Positions 7,599 to 15,509 of a stretch of 59,927 nt of DNA are shown one piece after another; positions within the stretch are counted from its first letter, which is position 1; each line of letters begins with the position of its first letter. The translations under genes were made by a program, and so were the position numbers. The notes beneath the pieces were generated by a model, which did not search any database, had not been told where the DNA came from, and worked only from the letters and a program-made list of their open reading frames with translations. Origin of the DNA: Candidatus Sulfopaludibacter sp. SbA3 (GTDB lineage Bacteria; Acidobacteriota; Vicinamibacteria; Vicinamibacterales; UBA2999); the NCBI GenBank assembly GCA_945903265.1, contig CAMDNQ010000020.1, forward strand, positions 1 to 59,927. Reading direction: 5' to 3'.

Positions 7599-9844
7599 AG
7601 CACCTTGAAGTTCCGCCCCATCTCGGGCACGAGCTCCTTGATGAGCGACAGATGGTTCCGATACAGCTCGTTCGTCGCGTTATCCAGACGCGCGGTAATC
7701 GTGTTGGTCGCCGCGCCGGTCTGGAAGGAATAGGACGTGAAGAACTTGAGCAGCGTGTAGCCGTCGGTCGGCTCCTCGATGCCAGACACACGGTCCTGCT
7801 TCGCCACGCCGAGCACTTCGCCGCCCGCCTGGAACGCGTTGTACTGATATCGCGCCCCGCCGCGCACCCGGAAGGGCGGCATGCGGGGGAGGGGATCGGC
7901 GGTGTCCTTGACCCCGCCGCGAATGTAGTCGGCGCCGACCTCGACGAAGACCCGTTCCGTCAACGCGACGTCCACGTGTCCCTCGACGCCCTGAAGCAGC
8001 GAGTCGCGCCCGAGGAATTCGACGATGGCAAGCTCCTCGTCCCCGGCATGCGGCTCGCCTTCAGCCTCATGCTCGTGCCCCGCGGGCTCGCGACCACCGA
8101 AGCGCGCGACGAATTCGTCCTCCCGCTCTTCGAACTCCTCTTCGTCCAGCAGCCTCCTGTAGATGAAGTTGCTGATGTCATTGCGGAAGTAGGTGATTTC
8201 TCCGGAGGCGCGGCTTCCCCGCCACCGCGCCGACAGGTCGAGTCCCAGCGCCTTTTCTGATTCGAGATCGGGATTGCCGACCTCGAGCGCGAAGTTGCCG
8301 TGGTGAAGGCCGAAAAAATACAGCTCCTCGAGGGCGGGGGGACGGGCCGCGTACGCCAGGCTCGTGGCGATCGTAAAGCGGTCGTCCGCCGCCGCCGGCC
8401 GGATCAGCAGACCCACCGATCCCGATCCGTCGGTGAAGTCGCGGTCCATGCCGTCGACGGGGGCATAGCTGTTACGGTCCACCCGGCCGCCGAACTGCAG
8501 CGTCACGTGCGGCCAGGCAATTTCCTCGAACAGAAACGCGGCAAAGCCGGTCTGGTCCACGGCCGGTGACAGCGCTTCGGCACCCGTCGCGTCGAACGCG
8601 CGATTGAGGAACCAGCCGCCCAGGCTTCCTTTCAGGCGTCCGGCCTGGCGGTGCGATCCCATCACTTCGATTTCGGCGGTGTTGTTGGTGAACGCCGTCC
8701 CCACGTCGTCGCCTTCGAGCTCGTCATGCTTGTAGCGTCGGACACCAAGGGTCGCGCGAAACGAATCGAACATGCCGTCAAGGCCCTGTCCGCCGCCGCG
8801 CACCGAGAACGAATGCCGCCGCGGCGTTAACTGAAGGATGCCCTCTTCGACGACCGGGATGCCGTACTTCGTGTCGTCGTAGCCGTAACTGCCGCCAACG
8901 TAGCTGCGTTCGCCGGTCCACGCGAGGCCGAGGTTACCGAAGCCGTTCCGCGACTGCGAGTTGCCGACCTCGCCCTCAGGGGTTTCGACGTCGCCCGACC
9001 GGCGCCCGCCGCCGCCGGCCCGGAATGCCAGCCGTCCGTTTCCGGCGCGGATGTCCGCGGCCGCGGCCCCTTCCTTCGCGGCGGTGCCGACGTCGAACGT
9101 CATGTTCCCGCTGGTTCCATTGATCGGGCGCGTCGGAATGTCCTCGGTGATGATGTTGACGAGGCCGCCGATGGCGTTCGCACCGTAGAGCAGGGTCGCC
9201 GGCCCGCGCACGACTTCGATGCGCTGGGCGGCCGCCGGATTGAAGCTGACGCCGTGGTCGCCCGACTGGCTCGAAAGGTCGCCCATGCGCTGACCGTCCT
9301 GCAGAATCTGCACGCGATCGCCGTCAAGGCCACGGACGACGGGCCGCGCCGGCGCCGGCCCGAAACTGCGCGACGACACACCCGGCTGGCTCTCGAGCGT
9401 CGCGCCGAGCGACATCTCGAGCTGCTGCGTCAGATCCTGGCCCGCCAGGACCGCGGTCGGCTGATACACCTCGAACTGGCTGCGAGCTTCGCCCGTCACG
9501 GTCGTCACTTCCTCGAAGTGCAACTCCGGATCGACAGTGATCTGCAGGCCCGCCGGCGCCGCCGTACCAACGACGACCTCGGTGCGCCGCGATGAATAGC
9601 CCTGGGTGTGAATCGACAGGTGATACGTGCCGGGCGGCACGTTGTCGAACGTAAACATGCCGCTCGCATCGGACGTCACCGTCCGGCGCAGCTCGTCGAT
9701 CTGCACCGCGGCATCCGGAATAGGGTCACCCGACAGCGAATTCAACAGCTGGCCCGACAGGCCGACACCGGTCTGCGCCACCGCATCGATCGCGGAAAAC
9801 AGAATGAGAAGGACACACACACCGAAGGAATGGCGTACACGCAT
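7580..9844 (-). CDS. TonB-dependent receptor, histidine-rich, ZnuD-like
   Basis: A 754-residue outer-membrane receptor. A signal peptide (1-24, ending DAVAQ) is followed by a CarboxypepD_reg domain (about 28-110). The plug (about 120-235) has VVRGLDGDRVQILQDGQRMG and EVVRGPATLLYGANAIGGLV. The 22-strand barrel ends in the aromatic-type strand FKVLYNVRF. An extracellular loop near residues 585-605 is rich in His and acidic residues (PAGHEHEAEGEPHAGDEELA), as in ZnuD-type zinc receptors. The upstream small His/Cys-rich gene strengthens a metal-uptake reading. Zinc as the substrate is inference; copper or a metallophore is possible. Confidence 0.88.
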   Translation of the reverse strand: MRVRHSFGVCVLLILFSAIDAVAQTGVGLSGQLLNSLSGDPIPDAAVQIDELRRTVTSDASGMFTFDNVPPGTYHLSIHTQGYSSRRTEVVVGTAAPAGLQITVDPELHFEEVTTVTGEARSQFEVYQPTAVLAGQDLTQQLEMSLGATLESQPGVSSRSFGPAPARPVVRGLDGDRVQILQDGQRMGDLSSQSGDHGVSFNPAAAQRIEVVRGPATLLYGANAIGGLVNIITEDIPTRPINGTSGNMTFDVGTAAKEGAAAADIRAGNGRLAFRAGGGGRRSGDVETPEGEVGNSQSRNGFGNLGLAWTGERSYVGGSYGYDDTKYGIPVVEEGILQLTPRRHSFSVRGGGQGLDGMFDSFRATLGVRRYKHDELEGDDVGTAFTNNTAEIEVMGSHRQAGRLKGSLGGWFLNRAFDATGAEALSPAVDQTGFAAFLFEEIAWPHVTLQFGGRVDRNSYAPVDGMDRDFTDGSGSVGLLIRPAAADDRFTIATSLAYAARPPALEELYFFGLHHGNFALEVGNPDLESEKALGLDLSARWRGSRASGEITYFRNDISNFIYRRLLDEEEFEEREDEFVARFGGREPAGHEHEAEGEPHAGDEELAIVEFLGRDSLLQGVEGHVDVALTERVFVEVGADYIRGGVKDTADPLPRMPPFRVRGGARYQYNAFQAGGEVLGVAKQDRVSGIEEPTDGYTLLKFFTSYSFQTGAATNTITARLDNATNELYRNHLSLIKELVPEMGRNFKVLYNVRF

Positions 9845-9864
9845 CAGTCGTCTCCGAAAATCTG

Positions 9865-9960
9865 GTCCGGCTAAAGCCGGACACTACGTACGTAGCGCCT
9901 GCCTGAAATCGACACCACGGTACGAATACGACCGTACGTAGTGTCTGCCTTTAGGCAGAC
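9865..9960. repeat. REP/BIME-like pair B
   Basis: The perfect palindrome GTCCGGCTAAAGCCGGAC (9865-9882) is followed by CTAC (9884-9887). On the right, GTAG (9938-9941) leads into the perfect palindrome GTCTGCCTTTAGGCAGAC (9943-9960). A third GTAG at 9892-9895, followed by GCGCCTGCCTGAAA, looks like a decayed copy. The element sits between the small His/Cys protein and its co-oriented TonB receptor gene, where the hairpins could lower read-through or stabilise mRNA. Confidence 0.75.
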
Positions 9961-9972
9961 CGTGAAAGTCAG

Positions 9973-10335
9973 CTACGAGCGAGAAGACGGCGGGGAGCGG
10001 AGCGGCGGCTGCGAGACGGGAGCAGTCGCGGAAGTCGAGAAGCGCTCAAGGGGAAGACTGATACCGGCATCAGTCGCCGGCAGGGACGCGGTGCGGGCCT
10101 CGGTCCGTGGGCGGAACGCGCGGACCCAGTGGCAGACGAGACAGTGCAGTGGATGGTTGTCGACGTCCGCGTCGGCCGCTTCGACGCGGTGCGCCGAGTG
10201 GTCATGCGTGACGGCAAATGCATAGGTATCGTGCGAATCGTCGTCGTGCGGAACGATCGCCGATGCGCCGACGACGGCCATCCAGACCATCGTGACGGCC
10301 GCAATGCGCGCTGTATGGGCGCGAAACCACTGCAT
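9973..10335 (-). CDS. Small His/Cys-rich membrane-associated protein (DUF2946-like)
   Basis: About 120 residues. One N-terminal hydrophobic segment (about 9-28) is followed by a His/Asp-rich stretch (VPHDDDSHD, THDHSAH) and a DNHPLHCLVCHWVRAF motif. The CxxC flanked by histidines resembles small DUF2946-type proteins encoded next to copper or zinc TonB receptors. It precedes the His-rich receptor on the same strand. A TTGACA/TAGGCT promoter places the start at ATG 10335 with almost no leader; a longer GTG frame from 10365 would overlap that promoter. Metal binding is inferred from composition. Confidence 0.65.
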   Translation of the reverse strand: MQWFRAHTARIAAVTMVWMAVVGASAIVPHDDDSHDTYAFAVTHDHSAHRVEAADADVDNHPLHCLVCHWVRAFRPRTEARTASLPATDAGISLPLERFSTSATAPVSQPPLRSPPSSRS

Positions 10336-10342
10336 CCAGACC

Positions 10343-10372
10343 AGCCTAGTGAGGTGGTCAGCCACGTGTCAA
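10343..10372 (-). promoter_or_regulatory. Promoter of the small His/Cys gene (TTGACA / TAGGCT)
   Basis: On the minus strand TTGACA (10367-10372) and TAGGCT (10343-10348) are 18 bp apart. The -10 box ends 7 nt before ATG 10335, predicting a leaderless mRNA. No Zur-box-like palindrome is apparent nearby. Confidence 0.6.
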
Positions 10373-10397
10373 GCCACCGGTATAGGATCTGGGCCGC

Positions 10398-11960
10398 ATG
10401 CCGCTGAGTCGTCGCCGGTTCCTGTGGAGCACCGCCGCCTATGCAGCAGGCTCGGCGGCCGCGCTCTCCACTCGGTGGTCCGGAGCGGGCCTCGCGCATG
10501 CGCAGAGTGCGGGCGGACAGGTGTTTGCCCACGGCGTCGCGAGCGGTGATCCGCTGCCGGACCGCGTCGTGCTCTGGACGCGCGTGACCCCACCTGAGAG
10601 CGTGACGACCGTCGACATCGAATGGCGGGTGGCCTCGGATGAGGCCTTGACACAGGTCGTGGCGCGAGGACGCGTGACGACCAGCGCCGCGCGGGACTTC
10701 ACCGTCAAGGTGGACGCCGGCGGCCTGCAGCCGGGGCGCGCGTACCACTACACGTTTGAGGCGCTGGGAGCGCAGTCTCCGATCGGCCGCACCAAAACCC
10801 TGCCGACCGGGCCGCTCGCGCGCCTCCGTCTCGCGCAACTGTGCTGCTCGAACTACCCCGCCGGCTTCTTCAACGTCTATCGCTGCGTCGCCAATCGAGA
10901 TGATCTCGACGCCGTCGTGCACGTGGGCGACTACATCTACGAGTTCGAGAATGGCGTGTACGGAGATGGCAGCACGCTCCTGCGCATCCCCGAGCCGCGC
11001 CGCGAAGCCGTCACACTCAGCGATTATCGGATTCGGTACGCGACATACCGGACGGATCCGGATTTACAGGATGCGCACCGCCGCCATCCGTTCATCGCCG
11101 TCTGGGACGATCACGAGCTGACGAACGACGCGTGGGCCGGAGGCGCGGCCAATCACAATCCGGAACAGGGTGAGGGCGACTGGCCGTCACGCCAGGCGGC
11201 GGCGTACCGCGCGTATCTGGAATGGATGCCCGTGCGCGAAACGCCTGGCGCTGGCATCCGGCTGTATCGCGCGTTCAGATTTGGCGACCTGGTCGATCTC
11301 GTCATGCTCGACACGCGCGGCCTCCGCGACCGCCAGGTTGCAACCGACGATCTGGCCGGGCTGATCGCTCCGACGCGATCGATGCTCGGAAGCGAGCAGG
11401 AAGCGTGGGTCCTGTCGCAGCTGCGCGGGTCGCAGGCGTCCGGCACGGCGTGGCGCGTGCTGGGCCAGGGGGTCATGTTTTCGCGGCTAGTCCCGCCAGG
11501 GCAGCCGGTGCTGCTGTCGGATACGTGGGAGGGGTATCAGGCCAGCCGCGATCGGATCTTCGACTTCATTCAGGCCGAGCGCATCCGGGACCTGGCGGTC
11601 CTGGGCGGCGACCTGCATAGCTCGTGGGCGCTCGACGTTCCCCGGAATCCTGTGACCGGGTACCGCGCCGCCACCGGTGAGGGGTCGCTCGCGGTCGAGA
11701 TTCTGGCGCCCGCCATCAGCTCGCCGGCGCTCTTCGCCGCACCCGGACTGCGCGAGCGCGCACCGCTTCTGCGCGCGCTCCTGCAGAATCTCAAATATCT
11801 CGAGGGAGAGAGCCGCGGCTACGTGATGGTCGACATTACGCGCGAGCGGCTGCAGGCGGAGTTCTTCTTCGTGCCGACGGTCACCGAGCGGTCGGCCGTG
11901 GAAACCCGCGCCGCGGCGTTTGTGTGCGAGCGCGGCTCGTCCCGGCTCGTGCCGGCCTAG
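10398..11960 (+). CDS. phoD: Alkaline phosphatase D (PhoD-like phosphodiesterase), Tat-exported
   Basis: A 520-residue protein with a twin-arginine signal (SRRRFLWSTAAYAAGSAAAL, residues 4-23) and a PhoD N-terminal domain (FAHGVASGDPLPDRVVLWTR). The metallophosphoesterase domain includes LCCSNYPAGFFNVYRC, VVHVGDYIYE, FIAVWDDHELTNDAW and VLGGDLHSSWALDV. These motifs hold the conserved Asp, Asn and His metal ligands. PhoD enzymes release phosphate from diesters and monoesters in the periplasm, usually with Fe/Ca. A TATAGG box lies 11 nt before the ATG. Control by phosphate is expected from the family but no Pho box is recognisable. Confidence 0.92.
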   Translation: MPLSRRRFLWSTAAYAAGSAAALSTRWSGAGLAHAQSAGGQVFAHGVASGDPLPDRVVLWTRVTPPESVTTVDIEWRVASDEALTQVVARGRVTTSAARDFTVKVDAGGLQPGRAYHYTFEALGAQSPIGRTKTLPTGPLARLRLAQLCCSNYPAGFFNVYRCVANRDDLDAVVHVGDYIYEFENGVYGDGSTLLRIPEPRREAVTLSDYRIRYATYRTDPDLQDAHRRHPFIAVWDDHELTNDAWAGGAANHNPEQGEGDWPSRQAAAYRAYLEWMPVRETPGAGIRLYRAFRFGDLVDLVMLDTRGLRDRQVATDDLAGLIAPTRSMLGSEQEAWVLSQLRGSQASGTAWRVLGQGVMFSRLVPPGQPVLLSDTWEGYQASRDRIFDFIQAERIRDLAVLGGDLHSSWALDVPRNPVTGYRAATGEGSLAVEILAPAISSPALFAAPGLRERAPLLRALLQNLKYLEGESRGYVMVDITRERLQAEFFFVPTVTERSAVETRAAAFVCERGSSRLVPA

Positions 11961-12014
11961 CCGGGTCCAAAGGACCGGGCCTACATATGTAGCGCAGTTC
12001 CGGCTACAGCCGGA
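11961..12014. repeat. REP/BIME-like pair C between convergent genes
   Basis: The left hairpin has arms GGTCC/GGACC (11964-11976, loop AAA) followed by CTAC (11981-11984). GTAG (11989-11992) starts the right unit, with the palindrome TCCGGCTACAGCCGGA at 11999-12014. It lies just after the phoD stop and before the stop of the convergent amidohydrolase, where it could act as a bidirectional terminator. Confidence 0.65.
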
Positions 12015-12023
12015 CACGACGTA

Positions 12024-13214
12024 CTAACGCGGCAACCCTGGCGTGATCCGCAACGCGTTGTCCTGATACACCTTCCGCAGCACTGCATCCGGCAACTGCA
12101 TGCCGTACAGCTGCCAGTACGCGTGATAGTCCCGGTAGTAATCGAAATACTCGTCACGGGTCTCGAGCACGCGCCAGTAGTACGGGAACTCTGACGGCGC
12201 GTACGTGTCCTTCCCGAACAGAATCCGGTCCTGATACTTGACGAAGAAGTCGTGCGCCGTGCGCGGCTGCCGTCCCAGGTCATAGAGGATCGCGGCGAGC
12301 TCCAGCGTGACATTCGGATGCTCGTCGAGGAGCCTTCCCGCGCGACCCAGATCGTGGCCGTGCCAGCCGAAGTGCGCCGAGATGAAGCGCGTCTTCGGAT
12401 GCTTCTTGAACAGATCGTCGCGCTCCGACATGAGCAGGTTGAACGACACGTTCTTGTTCAGATACTGACGACGGTCGGGAAAGAGCGCCAGCTCGAGCCA
12501 GCGCTCGTTGTGCATGTCGAGCGGGTCGAAGAACGCCTGCGGCTCGGCGGTGTGCACGATGACGGGGATGTTCAGCCGGCCGGCGGTCTCCCAGATCGGC
12601 GCAAGCTCTGGATCGTTGATCGTCAGGCGCGTACCGTCCTTCTTCAAGGTGTCCATGCCCGTTTCCTTGAAGATCTTGAATCCGATCGCGCCGTTCTTCA
12701 CGTCCTGCTCGAGCTGCGCTGCCGCCTGCTTCCCGTAGCCCGGCTCAACGTCGCGGAAACGGTTCAAGCCGTTCGCGAACAGCGTGAAGCGGTTCGCGTA
12801 CTTCGTGCTGCGGATGTAATCGACCCGCTGCTTCAGCTCCGGTCCGAATCCGCCACTGAGATTGTTCAGGACGCGAATATTGAGGGCGTCCATCTCCTTG
12901 ATCAGCTGATCGATGTTCTGCGGCGTCGGACCCGTATGACTGTGAATGTCGACCACCGGAAACTTCGCGCGCGGCACCGGGTGCTCCTCGACCTTGAGCA
13001 GCGACTGGGGACGGTAGTCGACGATGCTTGGCGGGGGGAATCCGGGCGCCTGGCACTGACCGACGCGCACCAGGGTCGTCCCGGGAGGACACTCGCCGCC
13101 GGGTGCGACCGGGACGGCGCCGCCGCGCCCGCCCCCGCCTTGTCCCGCTACGCCCTCAACCGACGTCAACGCCGCCAGCAGCGCGGCCCCGAACAGCGTC
13201 AGATAACGTGCCAT
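12024..13214 (-). CDS. Secreted amidohydrolase (Amidohydro_2 / TIM-barrel hydrolase)
   Basis: About 396 residues. A signal peptide (ARYLTLFGAALLAALTSVEG) leads into the mature protein, which has DIHSHTGPTPQN (HxH metal motif near 97-99). Further motifs are IPVIVHTAEPQAF (His), FISAHFGWHGHDLGR (His) and ILFGKDTYAPSEFPYYWRVL (Asp). This is the metal-dependent Amidohydro_2 barrel also found in decarboxylase-type ACMSD relatives. Natural substrate is unknown. The start ATG at 13214 is preferred over the longer frame from 13424 because it begins the signal peptide and has TATGAT 6 nt upstream. The divergent M19 peptidase starts 89 bases away. Confidence 0.82.
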   Translation of the reverse strand: MARYLTLFGAALLAALTSVEGVAGQGGGGRGGAVPVAPGGECPPGTTLVRVGQCQAPGFPPPSIVDYRPQSLLKVEEHPVPRAKFPVVDIHSHTGPTPQNIDQLIKEMDALNIRVLNNLSGGFGPELKQRVDYIRSTKYANRFTLFANGLNRFRDVEPGYGKQAAAQLEQDVKNGAIGFKIFKETGMDTLKKDGTRLTINDPELAPIWETAGRLNIPVIVHTAEPQAFFDPLDMHNERWLELALFPDRRQYLNKNVSFNLLMSERDDLFKKHPKTRFISAHFGWHGHDLGRAGRLLDEHPNVTLELAAILYDLGRQPRTAHDFFVKYQDRILFGKDTYAPSEFPYYWRVLETRDEYFDYYRDYHAYWQLYGMQLPDAVLRKVYQDNALRITPGLPR

Positions 13215-13220
13215 GAGCAC

Positions 13221-13226
13221 ATCATA
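13221..13226 (-). promoter_or_regulatory. -10-like box TATGAT, 6 nt before the amidohydrolase start
   Basis: On the minus strand TATGAT is followed by GTGCTC and ATG (13214). No Shine-Dalgarno is present. The spacing predicts transcription starting at or next to the start codon. Confidence 0.55.
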
Positions 13227-13291
13227 TCGAACCACCCTACGTGGGGCGGGTCCGACGGCGAGCCAGGTGCCACCGAGCCGGCGACCCGCCG

Positions 13292-13297
13292 TAAGAT
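13292..13297 (+). promoter_or_regulatory. -10-like box TAAGAT, 5 nt before the M19 peptidase start
   Basis: TAAGAT is followed by TCTTC and ATG at 13303. There is no Shine-Dalgarno sequence. It pairs with the divergent box at 13221-13226. Confidence 0.5.
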
Positions 13298-13302
13298 TCT
13301 TC

Positions 13303-14418
13303 ATGCACCGCCTGGCACTGCTCTTCGCCCTGCTGATACCCATGACTGCCCACGCCCAGCAACCCGATTTCGCCGCCCGCGCCGCCGCCCTGCACAAGGA
13401 AGTGCCGCTCATCGACGGCCACAACGACTATCCGTGGGCGCTGCGCGAGCACAACGCGGCGCTCGATCTCGACACGCTGGACATCCGCATGCCGCAGCCG
13501 AAGCTGCACACCGACATCGCGCGGCTCCGTCAGGGCGGCGTCGGCGGGCAGTTCTGGTCGGTCTACGTGCCCGCCACGACGCAGGGGCCGGCGGCGATCC
13601 GCGCCACGCTCGAACAGATCGACGTCGTCCACCGCATGGTGCGCAAGTATCCCGAGACGTTTGAGTTCGCGACCACGGCGGCCGACATCGAGCGCATTTT
13701 CAAGACGGGACGGATTGCGTCGCTCGTCGGCATGGAGGGCGGCCATTCGATCGACAATTCGCTGGCCGCGTTGCGCATGTTTCACGCCGCGGGCGCGCGC
13801 TACATGACGCTCACGCACAGTACGAATATCCGCTGGGCCGACTCCGGCACCGACAAGCCGCGAGCCAATGGACTGACCCCGTTCGGTGAAGAGGTCGTAC
13901 GGGAAATGAACCGGCTCGGCATGATGGTCGATCTGAGCCACACGTCGCCCGACACCATGCGCGACGCGCTGCGCGTCTCCGAAGCACCCGTCATTTTTTC
14001 GCATTCCGATGCCAGGGCGTTGAACGACCACGGCCGCAACGTTCCGGACGAGATCCTGAAGCTGCTGCCGTCGAATGGCGGGATGGTGATGGTGACGTTC
14101 GTCCCGGTCTTTCTGCGCGCCGGCGGCAAGGCGACGCTTGCCGACGTGGCCAACCACATGGATCACATCCGCACGGTGGCCGGCGCCGACCATGTCGGCA
14201 TCGGCAGCGACTTCGACGGCATCCCCGCTGTTCCCGCGGGACTCGAAGACGTCTCGAAGTATCCGGCGCTGACCATGGAACTGCTGCGCCGCGGGTGGCC
14301 GGACGAGGATGTGCGGAAGGCGCTTGGCCTGAACGTGCTGCGCGTGATGCGCCGCGCCGAGGCGGTGGCGGCGCAGCTGCAGAAGACGCGCGCGCCCTCA
14401 GTCGCGACGATGAATTAG
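13303..14418 (+). CDS. Membrane dipeptidase (peptidase M19), exported
   Basis: A 371-residue protein with a signal peptide (1-19, ending AHAQ) and the full renal-dipeptidase fold. Zinc ligands are visible as H40/D42 in IDGHNDYPW, Glu in LVGMEGGHS, His in VDLSHTS and His in VIFSHSDARALNDHGRN; the Asp of HVGIGSDFDGIP is also present. Such enzymes cleave dipeptides in the periplasm or cell envelope, often with loose specificity including D-residues. The longer frame from 13213 overlaps the divergent promoter, so ATG 13303 is taken. The 3' end overlaps the convergent hydrolase by 21 bp. Confidence 0.9.
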   Translation: MHRLALLFALLIPMTAHAQQPDFAARAAALHKEVPLIDGHNDYPWALREHNAALDLDTLDIRMPQPKLHTDIARLRQGGVGGQFWSVYVPATTQGPAAIRATLEQIDVVHRMVRKYPETFEFATTAADIERIFKTGRIASLVGMEGGHSIDNSLAALRMFHAAGARYMTLTHSTNIRWADSGTDKPRANGLTPFGEEVVREMNRLGMMVDLSHTSPDTMRDALRVSEAPVIFSHSDARALNDHGRNVPDEILKLLPSNGGMVMVTFVPVFLRAGGKATLADVANHMDHIRTVAGADHVGIGSDFDGIPAVPAGLEDVSKYPALTMELLRRGWPDEDVRKALGLNVLRVMRRAEAVAAQLQKTRAPSVATMN

Positions 14419-15432
14419 TGCACGCGGATTGATGAGTTCCGGGTGGCGCTCGGCGAACAGCCGCAGAGGCTCCGCCGGAATCCGCCCCTGCGTGTCGGTC
14501 CCGCTGAAGCTCCACGGCCACGCGCCCGCGTAGCCTGACGCCAGAGCGAATTCGAGATACTGCTCCGCCGATTCCGCCGGGTACTCGCCGATGATCACTC
14601 GGCGGCGCATGCCGAGCGCGTCTGCTGGCACGTCAAGGACGCTGCCACTCGGGTATGAATGGACCTGCAGCACGTCGAGCCCCAGCGCATCGTCATCCCA
14701 TGCCCACAGGTTGTGGGGCCGCGCGCATCCGATGGTCGTCAGCACGCCGGGATGATGGGTGTGCACGATCGCGCTCAGCCGCGCCACCAGATCGGCGAGG
14801 AGCTCGAACGGCAGCGGACGCGGAACGCGCGGACTGAGATCGCGCTCCCATTCCTCGACGACGAAGTCGGGCTCGTTCATGAACTCGTACGCGAAGATGG
14901 CCTCCCCAAGATCCGCGCGGGCGCCCGCCGGTCCGTACCGTCGCACGAGAGGGCGACAGATCGCTTCGAGCAGCGCCTCGCGGCCTGGCGCCGATAACAG
15001 CACCTCCGCGCGCCCCTCCGGCAGTTGCACCTCGTACAGGACTCCGCTTGCCGGGTCGGCCAGGCGGTGGGTGATGCCGCGAAACATCCAGTGGAAGTCG
15101 AGCAGTACGAGATCGAGCCGCACGCCGCAGCGCAGCGCGGCGTCGAGACCGGCGTCGAGATCGATGAAGAAATGTGGATCGAGCCCGGCCGGAATACCGC
15201 GCTCGTCGTAGTCAATGCCCGAACGGCCGTCGCAGAAGACAAACCACCGGGCGACGGTGAAGCCGAGCGCCGCTATCTGTTCGAAGTCGGCACGAACGGC
15301 CGGAAGCCGTGTGGACACCCCAAGGTGGGAGCCCCAGACGTTGGCTCCGAAGTCGAGCCCGTAATAGACAGTGTCCCCGTCAGTCGACCACGGGTAATTG
15401 CAACCATGAATAAAGTCCAAAGCATGAACCAC
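14398..15432 (-). CDS. GH5-like (clan GH-A) glycoside hydrolase, cytoplasmic
   Basis: A 344-residue (beta/alpha)8 hydrolase with no signal peptide. GFTVARWFVFCDGRSG resembles the early barrel strands. FAYEFMNEPDF carries the NEP acid/base Glu on strand 4 and RVIIGEYPAESAE a plausible nucleophile Glu on strand 7, the spacing expected for clan GH-A. Substrate cannot be read from sequence; mannan, glucan or unusual glycosides are all possible. The start is GTG at 15432, inside one arm of a repeat, with no ATG nearby in frame. The 3' end overlaps the M19 gene. Confidence 0.75.
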   Translation of the reverse strand: MVHALDFIHGCNYPWSTDGDTVYYGLDFGANVWGSHLGVSTRLPAVRADFEQIAALGFTVARWFVFCDGRSGIDYDERGIPAGLDPHFFIDLDAGLDAALRCGVRLDLVLLDFHWMFRGITHRLADPASGVLYEVQLPEGRAEVLLSAPGREALLEAICRPLVRRYGPAGARADLGEAIFAYEFMNEPDFVVEEWERDLSPRVPRPLPFELLADLVARLSAIVHTHHPGVLTTIGCARPHNLWAWDDDALGLDVLQVHSYPSGSVLDVPADALGMRRRVIIGEYPAESAEQYLEFALASGYAGAWPWSFSGTDTQGRIPAEPLRLFAERHPELINPRALIHRRD

Positions 15433-15509
15433 GAAGGCACGAAGAAAACGAAGAACACGAAACCTTAAGGTGCTTCGTGACCTTCGACGCCTTCGCGTCC
15501 TTCGTGGTT
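15427..15509. repeat. ACGAAGG-type intergenic repeat with 11-bp inverted arms
   Basis: AACCACGAAGG (15427-15437) and CCTTCGTGGTT (15499-15509) form perfect inverted arms. Between them the motif ACGAAG recurs (GGCACGAAGAAAACGAAGAA, and CTTCG on the right). One arm contains the GTG start of the GH5-like gene and the other the stop of the VWA-TPR gene, so the repeat defines both gene boundaries. Confidence 0.7.

Noticed and set aside
7364-8260. A 298-residue plus-strand frame opposite the His-rich TonB receptor
   Set aside because: It is antisense to the receptor barrel, with no domain and no ribosome-binding site.
12252-13664. A 470-residue plus-strand frame across the amidohydrolase and the M19 peptidase start
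   Set aside because: It is antisense to the amidohydrolase, switches into Arg-rich sequence over the peptidase and has no recognisable domain.
15427-15509. The 11-bp inverted arms as ends of an insertion sequence
   Set aside because: Only about 60 bases lie between them and no transposase is encoded, so it is a short interspersed repeat, not an IS.
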